64,000 nucleotides of DNA from Candidatus Sodalis pierantonius str. SOPE (GTDB lineage Bacteria > Pseudomonadota > Gammaproteobacteria > Enterobacterales > Enterobacteriaceae), in NCBI RefSeq assembly GCF_000517405.1, contig NZ_CP006568.1:3410001-3474000 (forward strand), written 5' to 3'. A program made the translations under genes and the position numbers. Shown one piece after another: positions 20,644 through 31,100 of this stretch (its first letter is position 1; each line of letters opens with the position of its first letter). The notes beneath the pieces were generated by a model. That model made no database searches. It was not told the DNA's origin and saw only the letters and a program-made list of their open reading frames with translations.

Positions 20644-20967
20644 TTTCTACACGCTTTCCACCGTTGCGCATCACGCTTTGTCACATCATCGGCGTAAAAG
20701 ATAATTCATGCTACTCTGCTGCCGTCATGGCCCAATAGGGTCAAGTGGTTGAGAATGAAGCGTATTGCTCGCGCGCGGGTCGTTATCGTTAAGATCAACA
20801 CGATAGTGTTTAAATTTTTAATTAATAGCGATAAACCGATATGTGTGAGGCAGCCGGCGCACCGCGGACGGGGCGCGCAAACCGGTGAAACATTGTCTTG
20901 ACGCCGACGCGTAGGCGATGAATGATAAAAACTTCGACATCAGTTCACCTGCAAAAAAAATAACATT

Positions 20968-21729
20968 ATGTCGACATTGGAAAACGCCGCCGCGGTGTTA
21001 ACGTTGTTCGTCCAGCCGGGCACGGATGCGCTGCCGGAAAGTCTGTCCTTCAGCGACATGGCCCGTCGTTTCCCCTTGCCAAAAAGTACGCTTTCCCGGC
21101 TGCTTATCGCAATGGAATCGCAGGGACTGCTCGCGCGGGATCCCCACAACCGCCATTACCGGGTCGGCCACCTGCTGCGCTCATTGAGCCCGCCTGCACC
21201 GCAGAGCGGGCCGGCTACGCTTGCTGAGCGGGCGGCGCAGGCGCTACATCAGCTCAGCGCACGCTATCGCTGCACTGGTTATTTATGCATGCTGCATCGG
21301 GATAAAGTCCGTATCGTGGACCGATTTCAAAGCAGCGCCGCCGCGCCCGCGGTCTATGCGGTAGGCAGCCATTTGCCCGCCATGAACACGGCGGTCGGCA
21401 GAGCGTTGTTGGCCTGTTTTTCCGAGCGGGAAGTCATAGCGCGGTTGATGCCACGCCAGGGTAGGCTGGGGGGATTTAATCAGCCCGGCATTGTCCGCTT
21501 GCTGCAGCGATTGTCATTGGTGCGCGGGCAGGGCTGGGACTTCAATCGCAATGAAACCCGCTCGGGTTACAGCGCGCTCGCAACGGCGCTGGCGGACAGC
21601 GAGCGGAGTGAGCAGATCGGCTTATGTCTGTCTTTCGTGAACGCCGGCGATAAAGGTGCCTTCCCGACCGATAAGTTGGCGGGTTTGCAGTTCGCTACGC
21701 GGATGATTGCCCAACGAATCTATCAGTAA
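20968..21729 (+). CDS. IclR-family transcriptional regulator
   Basis: 253 residues. An N-terminal winged HTH ('LSFSDMARRFPLPKSTLSRL', 'LLARDPHNRHYRVGHLLRSL') is followed by an IclR effector domain ('AVYAVGSHLPAMNTAVGRAL', 'SGYSALATALADS'). It is intact. There is no good ribosome site ahead of ATG 20968 (A-rich leader), so translation may be weak. No metabolic target gene is adjacent, only yaiA and ppnP, and E. coli has no such gene here. Effector unknown. Confidence 0.85.
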   Translation: MSTLENAAAVLTLFVQPGTDALPESLSFSDMARRFPLPKSTLSRLLIAMESQGLLARDPHNRHYRVGHLLRSLSPPAPQSGPATLAERAAQALHQLSARYRCTGYLCMLHRDKVRIVDRFQSSAAAPAVYAVGSHLPAMNTAVGRALLACFSEREVIARLMPRQGRLGGFNQPGIVRLLQRLSLVRGQGWDFNRNETRSGYSALATALADSERSEQIGLCLSFVNAGDKGAFPTDKLAGLQFATRMIAQRIYQ

Positions 21730-21841
21730 ATCGGCGGCGCAAAATTTGTTTGTCCCGGCCGGGGTTTTTGTAGAAAAGGGCGTGACGCCCGCCGAGTCGC
21801 CTTTTACACTGGTATGACATTAATTGATTAGGAAAAGACCG

Positions 21842-22138
21842 ATGCTGAAGGTGAATGACTATTTTGCAGGGAAAGTGAAGTCCATTGGATTCGACGCCGC
21901 CAGCACGGGCCGTGCCAGCGTTGGCGTTATGGAGGCAGGGGAGTACACCTTTACCACCGGCCAGCCGGAAGAAATGACGGTCGTTAGCGGCGCGCTTAAG
22001 ACGCTGCTGCCCAGCGCCAACGATTGGCAGGTTTTTATGCCGGGGGAGTCGTTCTACGTGCAGGCACACAGCGAATTTTGCCTGCAGCTGGCGGAAACCA
22101 GCAGCTATTTATGCAGGTATCTTAGCCACTCGCGCTGA
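21842..22138 (+). CDS. ppnP: Pyrimidine/purine nucleoside phosphorylase
   Basis: A 98-residue cupin-like protein formerly YaiE. It phosphorolyses several nucleosides (family knowledge). The sequence 'YFAGKVKSIGFDAASTGRAS' and 'HSEFCLQLAETSSYLCRYL' match PpnP across its length. ATG 21842 is chosen because AGGAAAAGACCG precedes it; an upstream in-frame ATG at 21824 lacks this. It lies directly ahead of convergent rdgC, as in E. coli. Confidence 0.92.
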   Translation: MLKVNDYFAGKVKSIGFDAASTGRASVGVMEAGEYTFTTGQPEEMTVVSGALKTLLPSANDWQVFMPGESFYVQAHSEFCLQLAETSSYLCRYLSHSR

Positions 22139-22825
22139 ACGGGTTGGCGCAAGGCCTGCGCCGTCCCGTCCACCGTTGACGCCGCTGGGCCGGGAGGGGG
22201 CAATCTTTGCTCTCATCCCGCTTCGTTCGCGCCAGGCATACGACATTGCGTAACCTGCGCTGGCCGCGAGCCCGGCGGCATTGCCGCCTCTGCGCCGCCG
22301 CGTCCTGAAGCAATCGGTTAGGGCCATCGCCGCGCCGATTCGTCTCAGGGTTAACCGGCGGGCGGGTCAACCGTGCTTTTTCCCTGCGGCCGCCTCGGTT
22401 AGCCCTGACGCTGCGCCTCGCCTCCCAGCCCCGCAATCAGCTCAGTGATTAAAGCCGCCAATTCACCGGTCATGAGGGTAAAATCGGCGTCGAAACGGGC
22501 GGCAAAATGGTCGCGATCGATAATCATCATTTTGCTCGCGTAGCGTATCGGCGAATTTTAACCGTTTAACCGTGCCATCATCGCCCAGCACAAACTGCAC
22601 TCGCTCCCGCCAATCCAGCGCCAGCTTGGTCACCAGTTTGCCTGCCTCGATATGCACCGCGATTTCGTCGCTGGACAAATCCTGCTTTTTACAGCGAACG
22701 ATGCCGCCTTCTTCCAGCAGCGCTTTTAGCTCAGCCTCATCTTTGCATGGCGAAGCCGGCGGCAGGATCGCCGCTGCGTACCCATTCGGTCAGGGTCATT
22801 TCAATCGGTTTTTCCATAGTCAGCG

Positions 22826-22830
22826 ACACC
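22826..22830. repeat. 5-bp target duplication, left of IS21
   Basis: ACACC here and again at 25407-25411 flank the IS21-type element. Confidence 0.8.
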
Positions 22831-22925
22831 TGCTGGTTCCGATTTCACCCGATCACTAATTCTGATTTCATCCGATCACTGATTCCGGTCGCCCGATCAG
22901 CGATTCCGATTCTGTCCGATCGCTC
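22831..22925. repeat. Left-end multiple repeats of IS21
   Basis: Four degenerate units each holding (T/C)CCGATCA(C/G) or TCCGATCGC spaced about 20-23 bp apart. They match the inverted set at 25310-25406 and are the expected IstA binding sites. Confidence 0.7.
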
Positions 22926-22975
22926 ATCTTCTGTTCCGCCATACTCTGGAGACTTTTAGCTTCCGGGGGCATGGC

Positions 22976-24526
22976 ATGGCACGTAAAAAGAAGAAAGCGA
23001 GAACGGAAATGTGCATCTATATTAATGTCTTACGTATGAAATTCTAGCAACGTCGCTCGAATCGCACTATCGCAGCAGCGCTCGGCATAGGCTGTACTAC
23101 CGTGCACGATCTCCTCGGCCGATTCACGGTAGCTAACCTGGTCTGGCCATTGCCGGCGGAACTGTCCCCCGTCGACCTCGACCGCCTGCTCTATCCCGGC
23201 AAATCCGGAAAAGTTATCAATACCTTACCCAGCTGGCTTGATATCGATACCGAGTTAAGCCGCAAGGGCATGACCAAGCAGCTGCTCTGGATAGAATATC
23301 AGTCCGCCGTGGGCGGTGATGCCCTCGGTTACTCACAGTTTTGTGCACTGTTCCGTGACTGGAAAAAGAAGCAGCGGCGTTCCATGCGCATGGAGCACAA
23401 GGCTGGCGAAAAGCTCTTCATCGACTTCTGTGGCCCCACCGTACCTATCGTCAACTCTGCGACCGGTAGCGTACGCCAGGTCGCTATCTTCGTCGCTACC
23501 ATGGGCGTGTCAGGCTATGCGTATATCGAAGCCTGCGAAGGCCAGGACATGGTATCGTGGCTCAACGCCAATAGCCGCTGCCTGCACTTCATGGGTGGGG
23601 TTCCGGAGCTGATGATACCTGATAATCTGCGCAGCGCTGTCAGCACCCCTGACCGCTATGAGCCGGTCATAAACCAGAGCTACCAGGCGCTGGCAAATCA
23701 CTATGAGACAGTGGTGCTACCGGCGCGCCCGAGAAAACCGAAAGACAAGGCGAAGGCAGAATCAACTGTGCAGCTGGTAGAACGCTGGGTTTTGGCCCGG
23801 TTGCGTAAACGTAGGTTCTACTCGCTGGCCGAACTCAACCAGGTGATACGAGAACTCAATCATGAGTTGAATTTGCGCCCGATGCGTCATTACGGCGGAC
23901 AAAGTCGCCTTGAACGCTTCGAGCAGCTGTACAAACCGGCTCTTGGGCCTCTACCGCCCACACAATGGGAATACAGTGAGTATCTCGTTGCCCGAGTGGG
24001 ACCTGATTACCACATAGACTACGGCAAAAACTGGTACTCGGTGCCGCATCCGCTGGTTGGCGAGCGCGTTGACGTCATCGCCACCCAACGGCTGGTGCAA
24101 ATCCACCATAAGGGCGTCTGCGTGGCTACGCACCCTCGCAGCGATAACGCCTATAGGCACACGACTCAGGCGGCGCACATGCCGGCTAACCATAAGGGGC
24201 AGAGTCAGTGGACGCCGGAAAGGCTGTGCAGTTGGGCGCTGTCGGTGGGTGTGTGCACACTGAAAGTGGTTGAGTCCATCCAAAAGAGCAAAGCCCATCC
24301 GGAGCAGGCTTACCGCTCCGTGCTGGGGCTACTCAATCTGCAACGGCGCTATGAGACGACTCGACTGGAGAAGGCCTGCGCGCTGGCGTTGGAGAAAGGG
24401 TGCATTAACCGCTCTTTCATAGCCAACGTATTGAAACACGGTCGTGAAAGTGAGGTCACCCAGGACGGAGCCGGCGTATCAATGCTGGTTCACGAAAACC
24501 TCCGAGGTCCGGACAATTATCACTAA
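22976..24526 (+). pseudogene. istA: IS21 transposase istA with early amber codon
   Basis: Full reading from ATG 22976 (MARKKKKARTEMCIYINVLR) runs in one frame to TAA 24524-24526, except for TAG at 23045-23047 (codon 24). The part after it (GTG 23102 onward, 474 residues) includes the N-terminal HTH end, the integrase catalytic core ('KLFIDFCGPTVPIV' with D, 'GVPELMIPDNLRSAV' with D, 'KAKAESTVQLVERW' with E) and the C-terminal DNA-binding domain. Translation from GTG 23102 would lack much of the HTH. Function is doubtful. Confidence 0.82.
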
Positions 24527-24537
24527 GGAGAATAAAT

Positions 24538-25286
24538 ATGGATACACTGTTAATGGCTCTGCGAGAGCTGAAGTTGTCGGCAATGGTCCAGGCGTTGGAG
24601 ACGCAACGCGAACTCCCGGGGAGTTATGGGGAGCTGGGGTTCGAGGAGCGGTTGTCGCTGATGGTAGAAGCGAAAATTTATATAGAAAAAACAAACACAT
24701 ATTCCGTCTGCGACGGCAATCGCAAATGCGCTTGCAGGCAAAACCGGAAGATATCCGCTATATCCCTAGCCGAGGAGTGACACCGGAACAGATGCGAGAT
24801 CTGCTAGGGGGACAATATCTGAAATATCAGAAAAGCATACTCATCACGGGGCCAACAGGTACGGGCAAAACCTGGCTCAGTTGTGCGCTTGGTGAGCAGG
24901 CATGCCGGCAGCAATATAGCGTGCGTTACTGGCGAGTGGGTCGGTTGCTGGCCCATCTTCACCAGTGTCAGGTAGACGGGACCTATCTAAAACAGCTTAA
25001 TCAGTTAGAAAAAATAGAGTTACTGATCTTGGACGACGTGGGCCTAGAATCAATAAGTCCGATGCAGGCAACGATGCTGTTGGAGGTGATGGAAGATCGC
25101 TACGACAAAAGCAGCAGCATCCTGATCAGTCAACTGCCGGTGAAAAAATGGTATGGACTGATAGAAAACCCCACGACAGCTGACGCGTTACTCGATCGGT
25201 TAGTACACCCCAGCTATAGACTGGAACTTAAAGACGAATCACTACGCAAAGAGCAAGGAGTAGCCAGCACAGGAAAAATAGACTAA
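24538..25286 (+). pseudogene. istB: IS21 helper ATPase istB, frameshifted
   Basis: ATG 24538 follows AAGGAG, eleven bases after istA. It reads 'MDTLLMALRELKLSAMVQAL' up to 'LMVEAK', where one base is missing near 24670. The rest continues in another frame as NLYRKNKHIFRLRRQ. The AAA+ core is intact: Walker A 'ITGPTGTGKTWLSCAL', Walker B 'LLILDDVGLES'. IstB normally helps IstA choose targets. The frameshift should inactivate it unless recoding occurs. Confidence 0.82.
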
Positions 25287-25406
25287 ACCCGAGTCAGAAG
25301 ATGAGCGAACACGTGAACGAATATCACTGGAATGGGTGATCGGAAAATATCGGAATAACTGATCGGATGTCGCCGGAACAGCTGATCGGATACGTCGGAA
25401 TCTGCA

Positions 25407-25411
25407 ACACC
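25407..25411. repeat. 5-bp target duplication, right of IS21
   Basis: ACACC, matching 22826-22830. The next 32 bp (to 25443) are rdgC sequence. Confidence 0.8.
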
Positions 25412-25443
25412 ACCGGCAACGAGCCGATAGATTTGCGCAGCAG

Positions 25444-26758
25444 GACCCTGTACACGATTCTGTGTAAATGCCTTTTCTCAGAAGTGACCGTCCAGGCGGT
25501 CACCGAACTCGATAATAAAGCGGCTCATTGCCATGCGCCAGTCCCTCAAAGGCATTGTCCATTTCTGTGAGGCCGCCTGTATCGCCAGCCACACCACCTT
25601 TTTCACTGCGTCGTCGGTCGGGAACACCTTGCGCTTTTTGATGGCATGCCGGATCACGCTGTTTAACGACTCGATGGCGTTGGTCGTGTAGATCACCTTG
25701 CGGATGTCCGTTGGGTAGGCAAAGAACGTGGCCAGATTGGCCCAGTTTGCCTGCCAGCTTCGACTTATTTGCGGGTAGCGGATGTCCCAGGCACTGGAGA
25801 ACGCTTCCAGCGCCTGCAAGCCGGCTTCTTCCGTAGGGGCCTGATAGATAGCTTTCAGGTCGCGGGTGACGGCCTTGTAGTCCTTCCAGGAGACGAACCG
25901 CAGGCTGTTGCGCACCATATGTACGATACACAGCTGGAGCCGCGCCTCCGGATACACCGCGTTAATAGCGTCAGGGAAACCTTTCAGCCCGTCTACGCAG
26001 GCGATAAGGATATCGTTCAGGCCGCGGTTTTTCAGCTCTGTCAGCACGTTCAGCCAGAACTTTGCGCCTTCATTTTCGGCCAGCCACATACCTAGCAACT
26101 CTTTCTGGCCTTCGATGTTGATGCCCAGCGCCAGGAACACAGATTTGTTGATGATGCGGCTGTCCTGCCGGACTTTTAGAACGATACAGTCAAGATAAAC
26201 AATGGGATAGACTGCATCCAGAGGCCGGTTTTGCCATTCGACAACCTGCTCCATGACCGCATCGGTGACCTTTGAGACCAGCGCCGGCGAGACATCGGCG
26301 TCATACAGCTCTTTGAACGCGGCGGCGATCTCGCGGGTGGTCATCCCTTTGGCGTACAACGATAAAATCTGGTTATCCATCCCGGTAATCCGGGTCTGGT
26401 TCTTCTTCACCAGTTGCGGTTCAAAGGAACCGTCACGATCGCGCGGAGTACGCAGCGCCAGCGGGCCATCGCCAGTGGTAACGGTTTTTGTGGAATAGCC
26501 GTTGCGGGCGTTGGTCCCCGGTTTAGGCTGATTTTTATCGTAGCCGAGGTGATGGGTCATTTCGGCATTGAGAGCTGCTTCGACGCTGATTTTTTTCAGC
26601 AGCCGATCGAAGTGACTGAGATCTTCAGGGGTTTTGAGATTTTTGGCCAGTTCGTTAGCCAGAGCCTGCAACTGTTTTTCGTCCATAAATTAACCTGTTT
26701 TTGATGTTGGATTGAACATATCAAAATCAGGCAAATACACAAATTTCTAAACAGGCTC
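25444..26758 (-). mobile_element. IS256-type insertion sequence, copy 2 (inside rdgC)
   Basis: 1315 bp, from GACCCTGTACACG at the left to ...AATTTCTAAACAGGCTC at the right. It has an exact 8-bp target duplication CGCAGCAG (25436-25443 and 26759-26766). It splits rdgC between 'CLALLR' and 'KSIGSLPVV'. Confidence 0.95.
25478..26686 (-). CDS. IS256-type transposase (copy 2)
   Basis: 402 residues, intact, with DDE residues in 'YLDCIVLKVRQ', 'ACVDGLKGF' and 'TTNAIESLN'. This is the consensus form for the window and the best candidate for an active copy. Confidence 0.93.
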   Translation of the reverse strand: MDEKQLQALANELAKNLKTPEDLSHFDRLLKKISVEAALNAEMTHHLGYDKNQPKPGTNARNGYSTKTVTTGDGPLALRTPRDRDGSFEPQLVKKNQTRITGMDNQILSLYAKGMTTREIAAAFKELYDADVSPALVSKVTDAVMEQVVEWQNRPLDAVYPIVYLDCIVLKVRQDSRIINKSVFLALGINIEGQKELLGMWLAENEGAKFWLNVLTELKNRGLNDILIACVDGLKGFPDAINAVYPEARLQLCIVHMVRNSLRFVSWKDYKAVTRDLKAIYQAPTEEAGLQALEAFSSAWDIRYPQISRSWQANWANLATFFAYPTDIRKVIYTTNAIESLNSVIRHAIKKRKVFPTDDAVKKVVWLAIQAASQKWTMPLRDWRMAMSRFIIEFGDRLDGHF

Positions 26759-26968
26759 CGCAGCAGCGCCAGACAATCTTCCGCTTTTTTGGCGCTGCCG
26801 GTGTCGACCAGTACCAGATTATTGACCCGATCCAGCCACAATAACGTTTGGCCAAAACGGCTGAAGGCGCGAGGCATCAATGTGTGCAGCACTTCGTCCT
26901 TGAGCGCGTCTTTTTCGGTTTTACGCAGTTTCCGGCTTTGTTCATTTTCCAGTTTGTCGATTTTGCCC

Positions 26969-28021
26969 GCTTTGTTGAATAAATCCGAAATTTTTGACGA
27001 CTTCCTCCTTATCAGGGCGATTGTTACATGATGCGGACGCTGTTTGGCATTCCTAACAACGTGATCCGGTTAAGCGCTTTGACCATTGCCATAGCCTCAC
27101 CTACCTGCGCGTCATAGTCATGCAGACTCAGATGACCACCCAGAAGTATTTTAAACCGGAACATGGCCGTTTCAGCCAGTGAACGCCGGTGATAACCTAC
27201 TTTCTTTTTCCAGGTATCGTTATTGCCGCTCAGATGCTGATTTGCCACCGCATGGTTACGCTCATGGTATCGAGCTGGCCAATATTGCGCACCACTTCGC
27301 GGTGGGATAAGCGGCTTTATTTTTTTCCTCAGCAGAGCATCATGACAGTAACGCGTATCGTAAGCACTGTCAGCCGACGCTTCCCTGATTTTCCGGTGGG
27401 TTTGGTTAATCAGCCCGGGCAGCGCCTGCGCATCTGTCGTACCGCTTAGCGATAAATCGGCACAGATAATTTCATGTGTCGCGCTATCTACTGCCAGATG
27501 AAGCTTGCGCCATACTCTGCGCCTCTCAGCCCCATGCTGCCTGACTTTCCATTCGCCTTCGCCGAAGATTTTCAGGCCGGTGCCATCGATGACCAGGTGT
27601 GAGATTTCGCCGCGGGTTGGCGTTTTTATGCTGATGTCGACGGTTTTTGCTCGCCGGCTGACCAGAGAGTAATCTGGGCAGCGCAGCGACAGCCCCATCA
27701 GTTTAAAAATCGAGTCAACGAAACCCTGTAACGCCCGGAGCGAAAGGTTAAACACGCGCTTTATCATCAGAACCGTGGTAATGGCCATATCGGTGTAGTG
27801 AAGCGGCCGGCCACGATGTTCAGGTGGTGTACTCTCAGTCCATGCAGCAATGGCTGACTCATCAAGCCATACTGTCAGGTCCCCCCGCTGCCTGAGCGCA
27901 TTGTTATATGCGGGCCAGTTGGTGATTTTAAACTTTTGCTTTGCCATGGGGACCTGATGTTGAAACGAATGTAGTGATCAGAGCCGCCAGTCACCTAAAA
28001 GTTCGATTTATTCAACAAAGC
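26969..28021 (-). mobile_element. IS903-type insertion sequence, copy 4 (inside rdgC)
   Basis: 1053 bp with intact ends. CGATTTTGCCC occurs on both sides (26958-26968 and 28022-28032). The expected duplication is 9 bp; two more bases may match by chance. This is the only IS903 copy here that still has its target duplication, so it is probably a young, unrearranged insertion. Confidence 0.95.
27024..27947 (-). CDS. IS903-type transposase (copy 4)
   Basis: 307 residues, intact. Shares 'GFVDSIFKL' and 'SLSGTTDAQ' with copy 5 (others have GFVDAIFKL and GTIDAQ), so copies 4 and 5 are sisters. Has one private change (RFKILLGG). Confidence 0.92.
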   Translation of the reverse strand: MAKQKFKITNWPAYNNALRQRGDLTVWLDESAIAAWTESTPPEHRGRPLHYTDMAITTVLMIKRVFNLSLRALQGFVDSIFKLMGLSLRCPDYSLVSRRAKTVDISIKTPTRGEISHLVIDGTGLKIFGEGEWKVRQHGAERRRVWRKLHLAVDSATHEIICADLSLSGTTDAQALPGLINQTHRKIREASADSAYDTRYCHDALLRKKIKPLIPPRSGAQYWPARYHERNHAVANQHLSGNNDTWKKKVGYHRRSLAETAMFRFKILLGGHLSLHDYDAQVGEAMAMVKALNRITLLGMPNSVRIM

Positions 28022-28286
28022 CGATTTTGCCCTGTAGCTCCTGCTTTATCACCGAGGACGGTAGAATTTTTTCTTCCTTGCGCAGGCAAAGCAGGACATG
28101 TCCCGGTATCGCATGGGTCAGCACGTCGCTCTTGGCGCCCATGGGCGGAACCCAGCCGAATTTCGCCATCTCCTGACTGCCGCAGGGAGTGAAGGCGAAG
28201 GCGGACAACTGCTGTTCGATCTACTCCACCGACAGCTCGATCGGCCGGTTCAAACGGTAAATCATGACATTCTTAAACCACAACAT

Positions 28287-28788
28287 AATAGATATCCCTG
28301 ACCTGAGGCACCTCAACCGGTGCGATTTGCCAACAAACGCAGCGCGCATGATAACGAATTGCAGGCGCTTCCCCTAGGAAAAAGCGCACAGAGTTGTCCG
28401 TATTTGACGTTGAAGCGTGGTGTGTAACGGGCGGGGCAGGCACCGCCTGCGTTTGTCACAGGTTAAAAAAAAGGGCGCTCGGCATACCGAAGGTTCTGGA
28501 GAGGAGACCGGGGAGAGGCGCTTGCCGTAGCGCGTTAGAGGTGATTTCGCCTGTTACCGGCGTCGAAATTGCCTGATGGTTTTATGATTATTAATTACCT
28601 ATTAATTTAATTTTATCAAAAAGCCGTATTACTGATGTAACCCATGCGCCAAGCGATAGCAAAAAGATAATAATTATTATTATAAAATAAATGATTCTCA
28701 AAATGCGGTATTCTTGTATTACCGTAAACATAGACTAACTTAATGGCGTAGCATCATTCTACTTCGTAAAAAATAAAGGAGTTAGCTT
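28287..28788. other. Gene-free spacer between rdgC and the membrane protein gene
   Basis: No convincing frame. The last ~150 bp are AT-rich and lead into a strong ribosome site (AAAGGAGTTAGCTT) for the gene at 28789. In E. coli mak lies directly here; in this window another gene has been inserted before it. Confidence 0.5.
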
Positions 28789-29728
28789 ATGGAAACGCGG
28801 GATGTGGCTATCTGCGCCAACCGGGTGTCATGGGGATCACTTTTCAGTAGCGTTCTTACGGCATTCTCTATTTCACTCTTATTAGCGCTGCTCGGTAGCG
28901 CACTAGGATTTAGCATGGTCGATCCCTGGGTGCAGCGACCGGCCGGCGATGATGGCCGGTGTGACGCACGGCTTCTTGACCTGGGCGCTATCGCTGCTGT
29001 TGGCGGTTATCATTAGTGGCTTCATTATTAGTGGTGCATTACGTTTGGCGGGAAATATGCTCGACGCAGCGGGCAGCGCCGCCGAAAATATCGTTACGGC
29101 GGTGGGGAATAATAGCGATGAATTAGCGGGGGCGTTGAACAATGGGTTGGGGAAATTAACCCTGGACGATTCTCTGCCCGCCGATGCGTCGCCAAAAAAT
29201 ATAACCGATGTGCTGCAAAACAGTGAAGTTGAAGCGCTGCATCCCGACTATCTTCAGTGCCAGCTTAAGGAAATACGTGCGGAAGTCAGCCAGGCGGTCG
29301 CCGAGGCGATGCGCGCCCCTGAGCGCAGTGAGCAGATTATGGCAGGGCTGGCTGAGAGGTTGAAGTAGCGCACGGATGCCGTAGCCGACGATATCAAGCG
29401 CGACGACGTGCATCAGGCGCTGGCCAATAGTAATCGTACTATGACGCCGGAGGCGTTGAATCAGGCGACCGATAAGGTGATGCGCGATAAACAGCAGGCG
29501 GCAGAAACGATAAAACAACGGATCGATACGCTGCAGCAGAACGTCAGCCACGCGCGGGAAGATTTGCAGCGCTGGCGCGAGGAAATGAAACAACGCGCCG
29601 ATAAGGCCGCTGCCGCCAGCGCCAAGTCCGCGCTTTGGTTATTCATTACCCTATTGCAGGGGGCGATAGTCAGCGCCGCCGGCGGCTGGTGGGGAGTAAG
29701 AAGTGGCGATCGCTATCACGTTCTCTAA
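28789..29728 (+). pseudogene. Membrane/coiled-coil protein of unknown function, broken
   Basis: Starts 'METRDVAICANRVSWGSLFS' with a hydrophobic span 'ISLLLALLGSALGFSMVDP', then a shift near 28935 into 'AGVTHGFLTWALSLLLAVII' and a long helical region. TAG at 29366-29368 ('AERLK*RTDAV') interrupts, and the same frame resumes into a coiled coil ('KQRIDTLQQNVSHAREDLQ') and a final span 'LFITLLQGAIVSAAGGWW'. Similar two-span coiled-coil proteins are annotated as 'CAP-Gly protein' in enterobacteria, from memory. Function unknown. Confidence 0.65.
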
Positions 29729-29920
29729 CCCTGCCACGGTTGCACGCACGGGGTGATGGGCGCCACAAAGCCAGGCTGAAACGTTACCCCACGGCGGGAA
29801 TAGCTCAACTTTTTCCGTCGAATATTCTATGCTGATCCCCAAATAGTGCGCCGTGCTGCTTCCTGCCGCTTATCGCGGGGGCCACGGCGCCGGTAGATAA
29901 CCGGAGCGGGGGCTGGCAAC

Positions 29921-30814
29921 GTGCGTATCGGCATTGATTTGGGGGGTACCAAAATCGAGGTAATAGCGCTGGATGACGAGGGTCAAGCGATATTACGCAA
30001 ACGGGTCGCGACGCCGCGCGATGATTATCCGGGGACGGTGGAGACCATCGTGGCGCTGGTCGAGCGGGTGGAACAGGAGACAGGCCAGAGCGGCAGCGTC
30101 GGCGTTGGTATTCCCGGAACCCTGTCACCCTATACCGGCAAAGTGAAAAATGCCAATTCGGTATGGCTTAACGGTCAGCGTCTGGATAAGGACTTGCAGA
30201 CCCGGCTGCAGCGGTCGGTAAGGATGGCCAACGACGCCAATTGCATGGCGGTGCCGGGATGGGTATGAGTACCGTGTTTGCAGTGATAATCGGTACCGGT
30301 TGCGGTTTGGGTATCGCCCTTAATGGCAAAGTGCACAGCGGCGGCAATGGTGTGGCGGGGGAGTGGGGACATAATCCGCTGCCCTGGATGGATGAGGATG
30401 AAGGGCGCATTAAGCAAAAGGTTCCCTGCTACTGCGGAAAATCCGGCTGTACCGAAACTTTCATCTCCGGCACCGGTTTTATGCAGGATTACGCGAGGCT
30501 CAGCGGGCAACAGCGCAGTGGCGCGGAGATCGTCCATCTCGTCGCAGAAGGTGATAAATGGGCTGAGCGGGCGCTGAGTAATTATGAGCGACGGCTGGCC
30601 AAGGCCCTTGCGTAGGTAATCAATTTGCTCGATCCGGATGTCGTCGTGTTGGCGGGTGGAATGAGCAATGTCGACAGACTGTACGATTCGCTGCCGAGCT
30701 TAATAACGCCTTGGGTATTTGGCAACGAATGCCAGACGCCGATTCGTAAGGCGGTTCATGGCGACTCCAGCGGCGTGCGCGGCGTGGCTTTGGCCGCAGG
30801 AAGAAGCGCGCTGA
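29921..30814 (+). pseudogene. mak: Fructokinase, broken
   Basis: A ROK-family sugar kinase (Mak/YajF). GTG 29921; 'MRIGIDLGGTKIEVIALDDE' is the ATP-binding start. 'GEWGHNPLPWMDEDEGRIKQ' and the zinc motif 'CYCGKSGCTETFISGTGF' are intact. Lesions: a short deletion near 30250 removes about nine residues (SEAVDGAA in relatives) and shifts the frame; TAG at 30613-30615 ('KALA*VINLLDPD'); and a frameshift near 30785 before the C-terminal AWLWPQEEAR, ending at 30814. It is not expected to work. Confidence 0.9.
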
Positions 30815-31100
30815 CTCGCGAACGATGCCAGCGTCACCCGCGCGGCGGCAGGTCGGGTTTACATAGCGCACCGGCGGAGAGTAGGGCTCCCGCCTGAGCG
30901 GCTCTCTTCGCGGCGACAGGCACCCGGCACCGCCTCTGGCACCGCCGCCTCGCCTCAGGCAGAGGCGTCAACGGCGGGCGGGGTGCAGTTGCCGTGGGCA
31001 TAGGTTGCCAACTGCGTCAATAACGGTTCTGGTGGCGTTGCCGCCGGCAGAGGGGCCGGCCGTGCCAATGGTGGGTTGGGTGTCGTTGCCGCCAGCGGTC

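Larger units (their letters stand above)
22831..25406 (+). mobile_element. IS21-type insertion sequence, full length
   Basis: 2576 bp with ends TGCTGGTTCCGA... and ...TCGGAATCTGCA (the complement starts TGCAGATTCCGA), flanked by the duplication ACACC. Both ends carry several ~20-bp repeats built on CCGATCA(C/G) or TGATCGG, typical IS21 transposase sites. It carries istA and istB, both damaged, so this copy probably cannot move without help from another copy. Confidence 0.9.
22399..28286 (-). pseudogene. rdgC: rdgC split by IS21, IS256 and IS903 insertions
   Basis: RdgC is a ring-shaped DNA-binding protein that restrains RecA-dependent recombination. The pieces in coding order are 28286-28022, 26968-26759, 25443-25407 and 22830-22399. 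Recognisable parts: 'MLWFKNVMIYRLNRPIEL', 'FTPCGSQEMAKFGWVPPMG', 'VLHTLMPRAFSRFGQTLLWL', 'SIGSLPVV', 'TEWVRSG' and 'LSSDEIAVHIEAGKLVTKLA'. Further lesions are TAG at codon 22 (28221-28223), a frameshift near 22745 (GFAM then stop) and another near 22515 (REQNDD then shifted). The end ELIAGLGGEAQRQG at 22399 is intact. All three insertions keep target duplications, so they were separate events. Confidence 0.93.
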
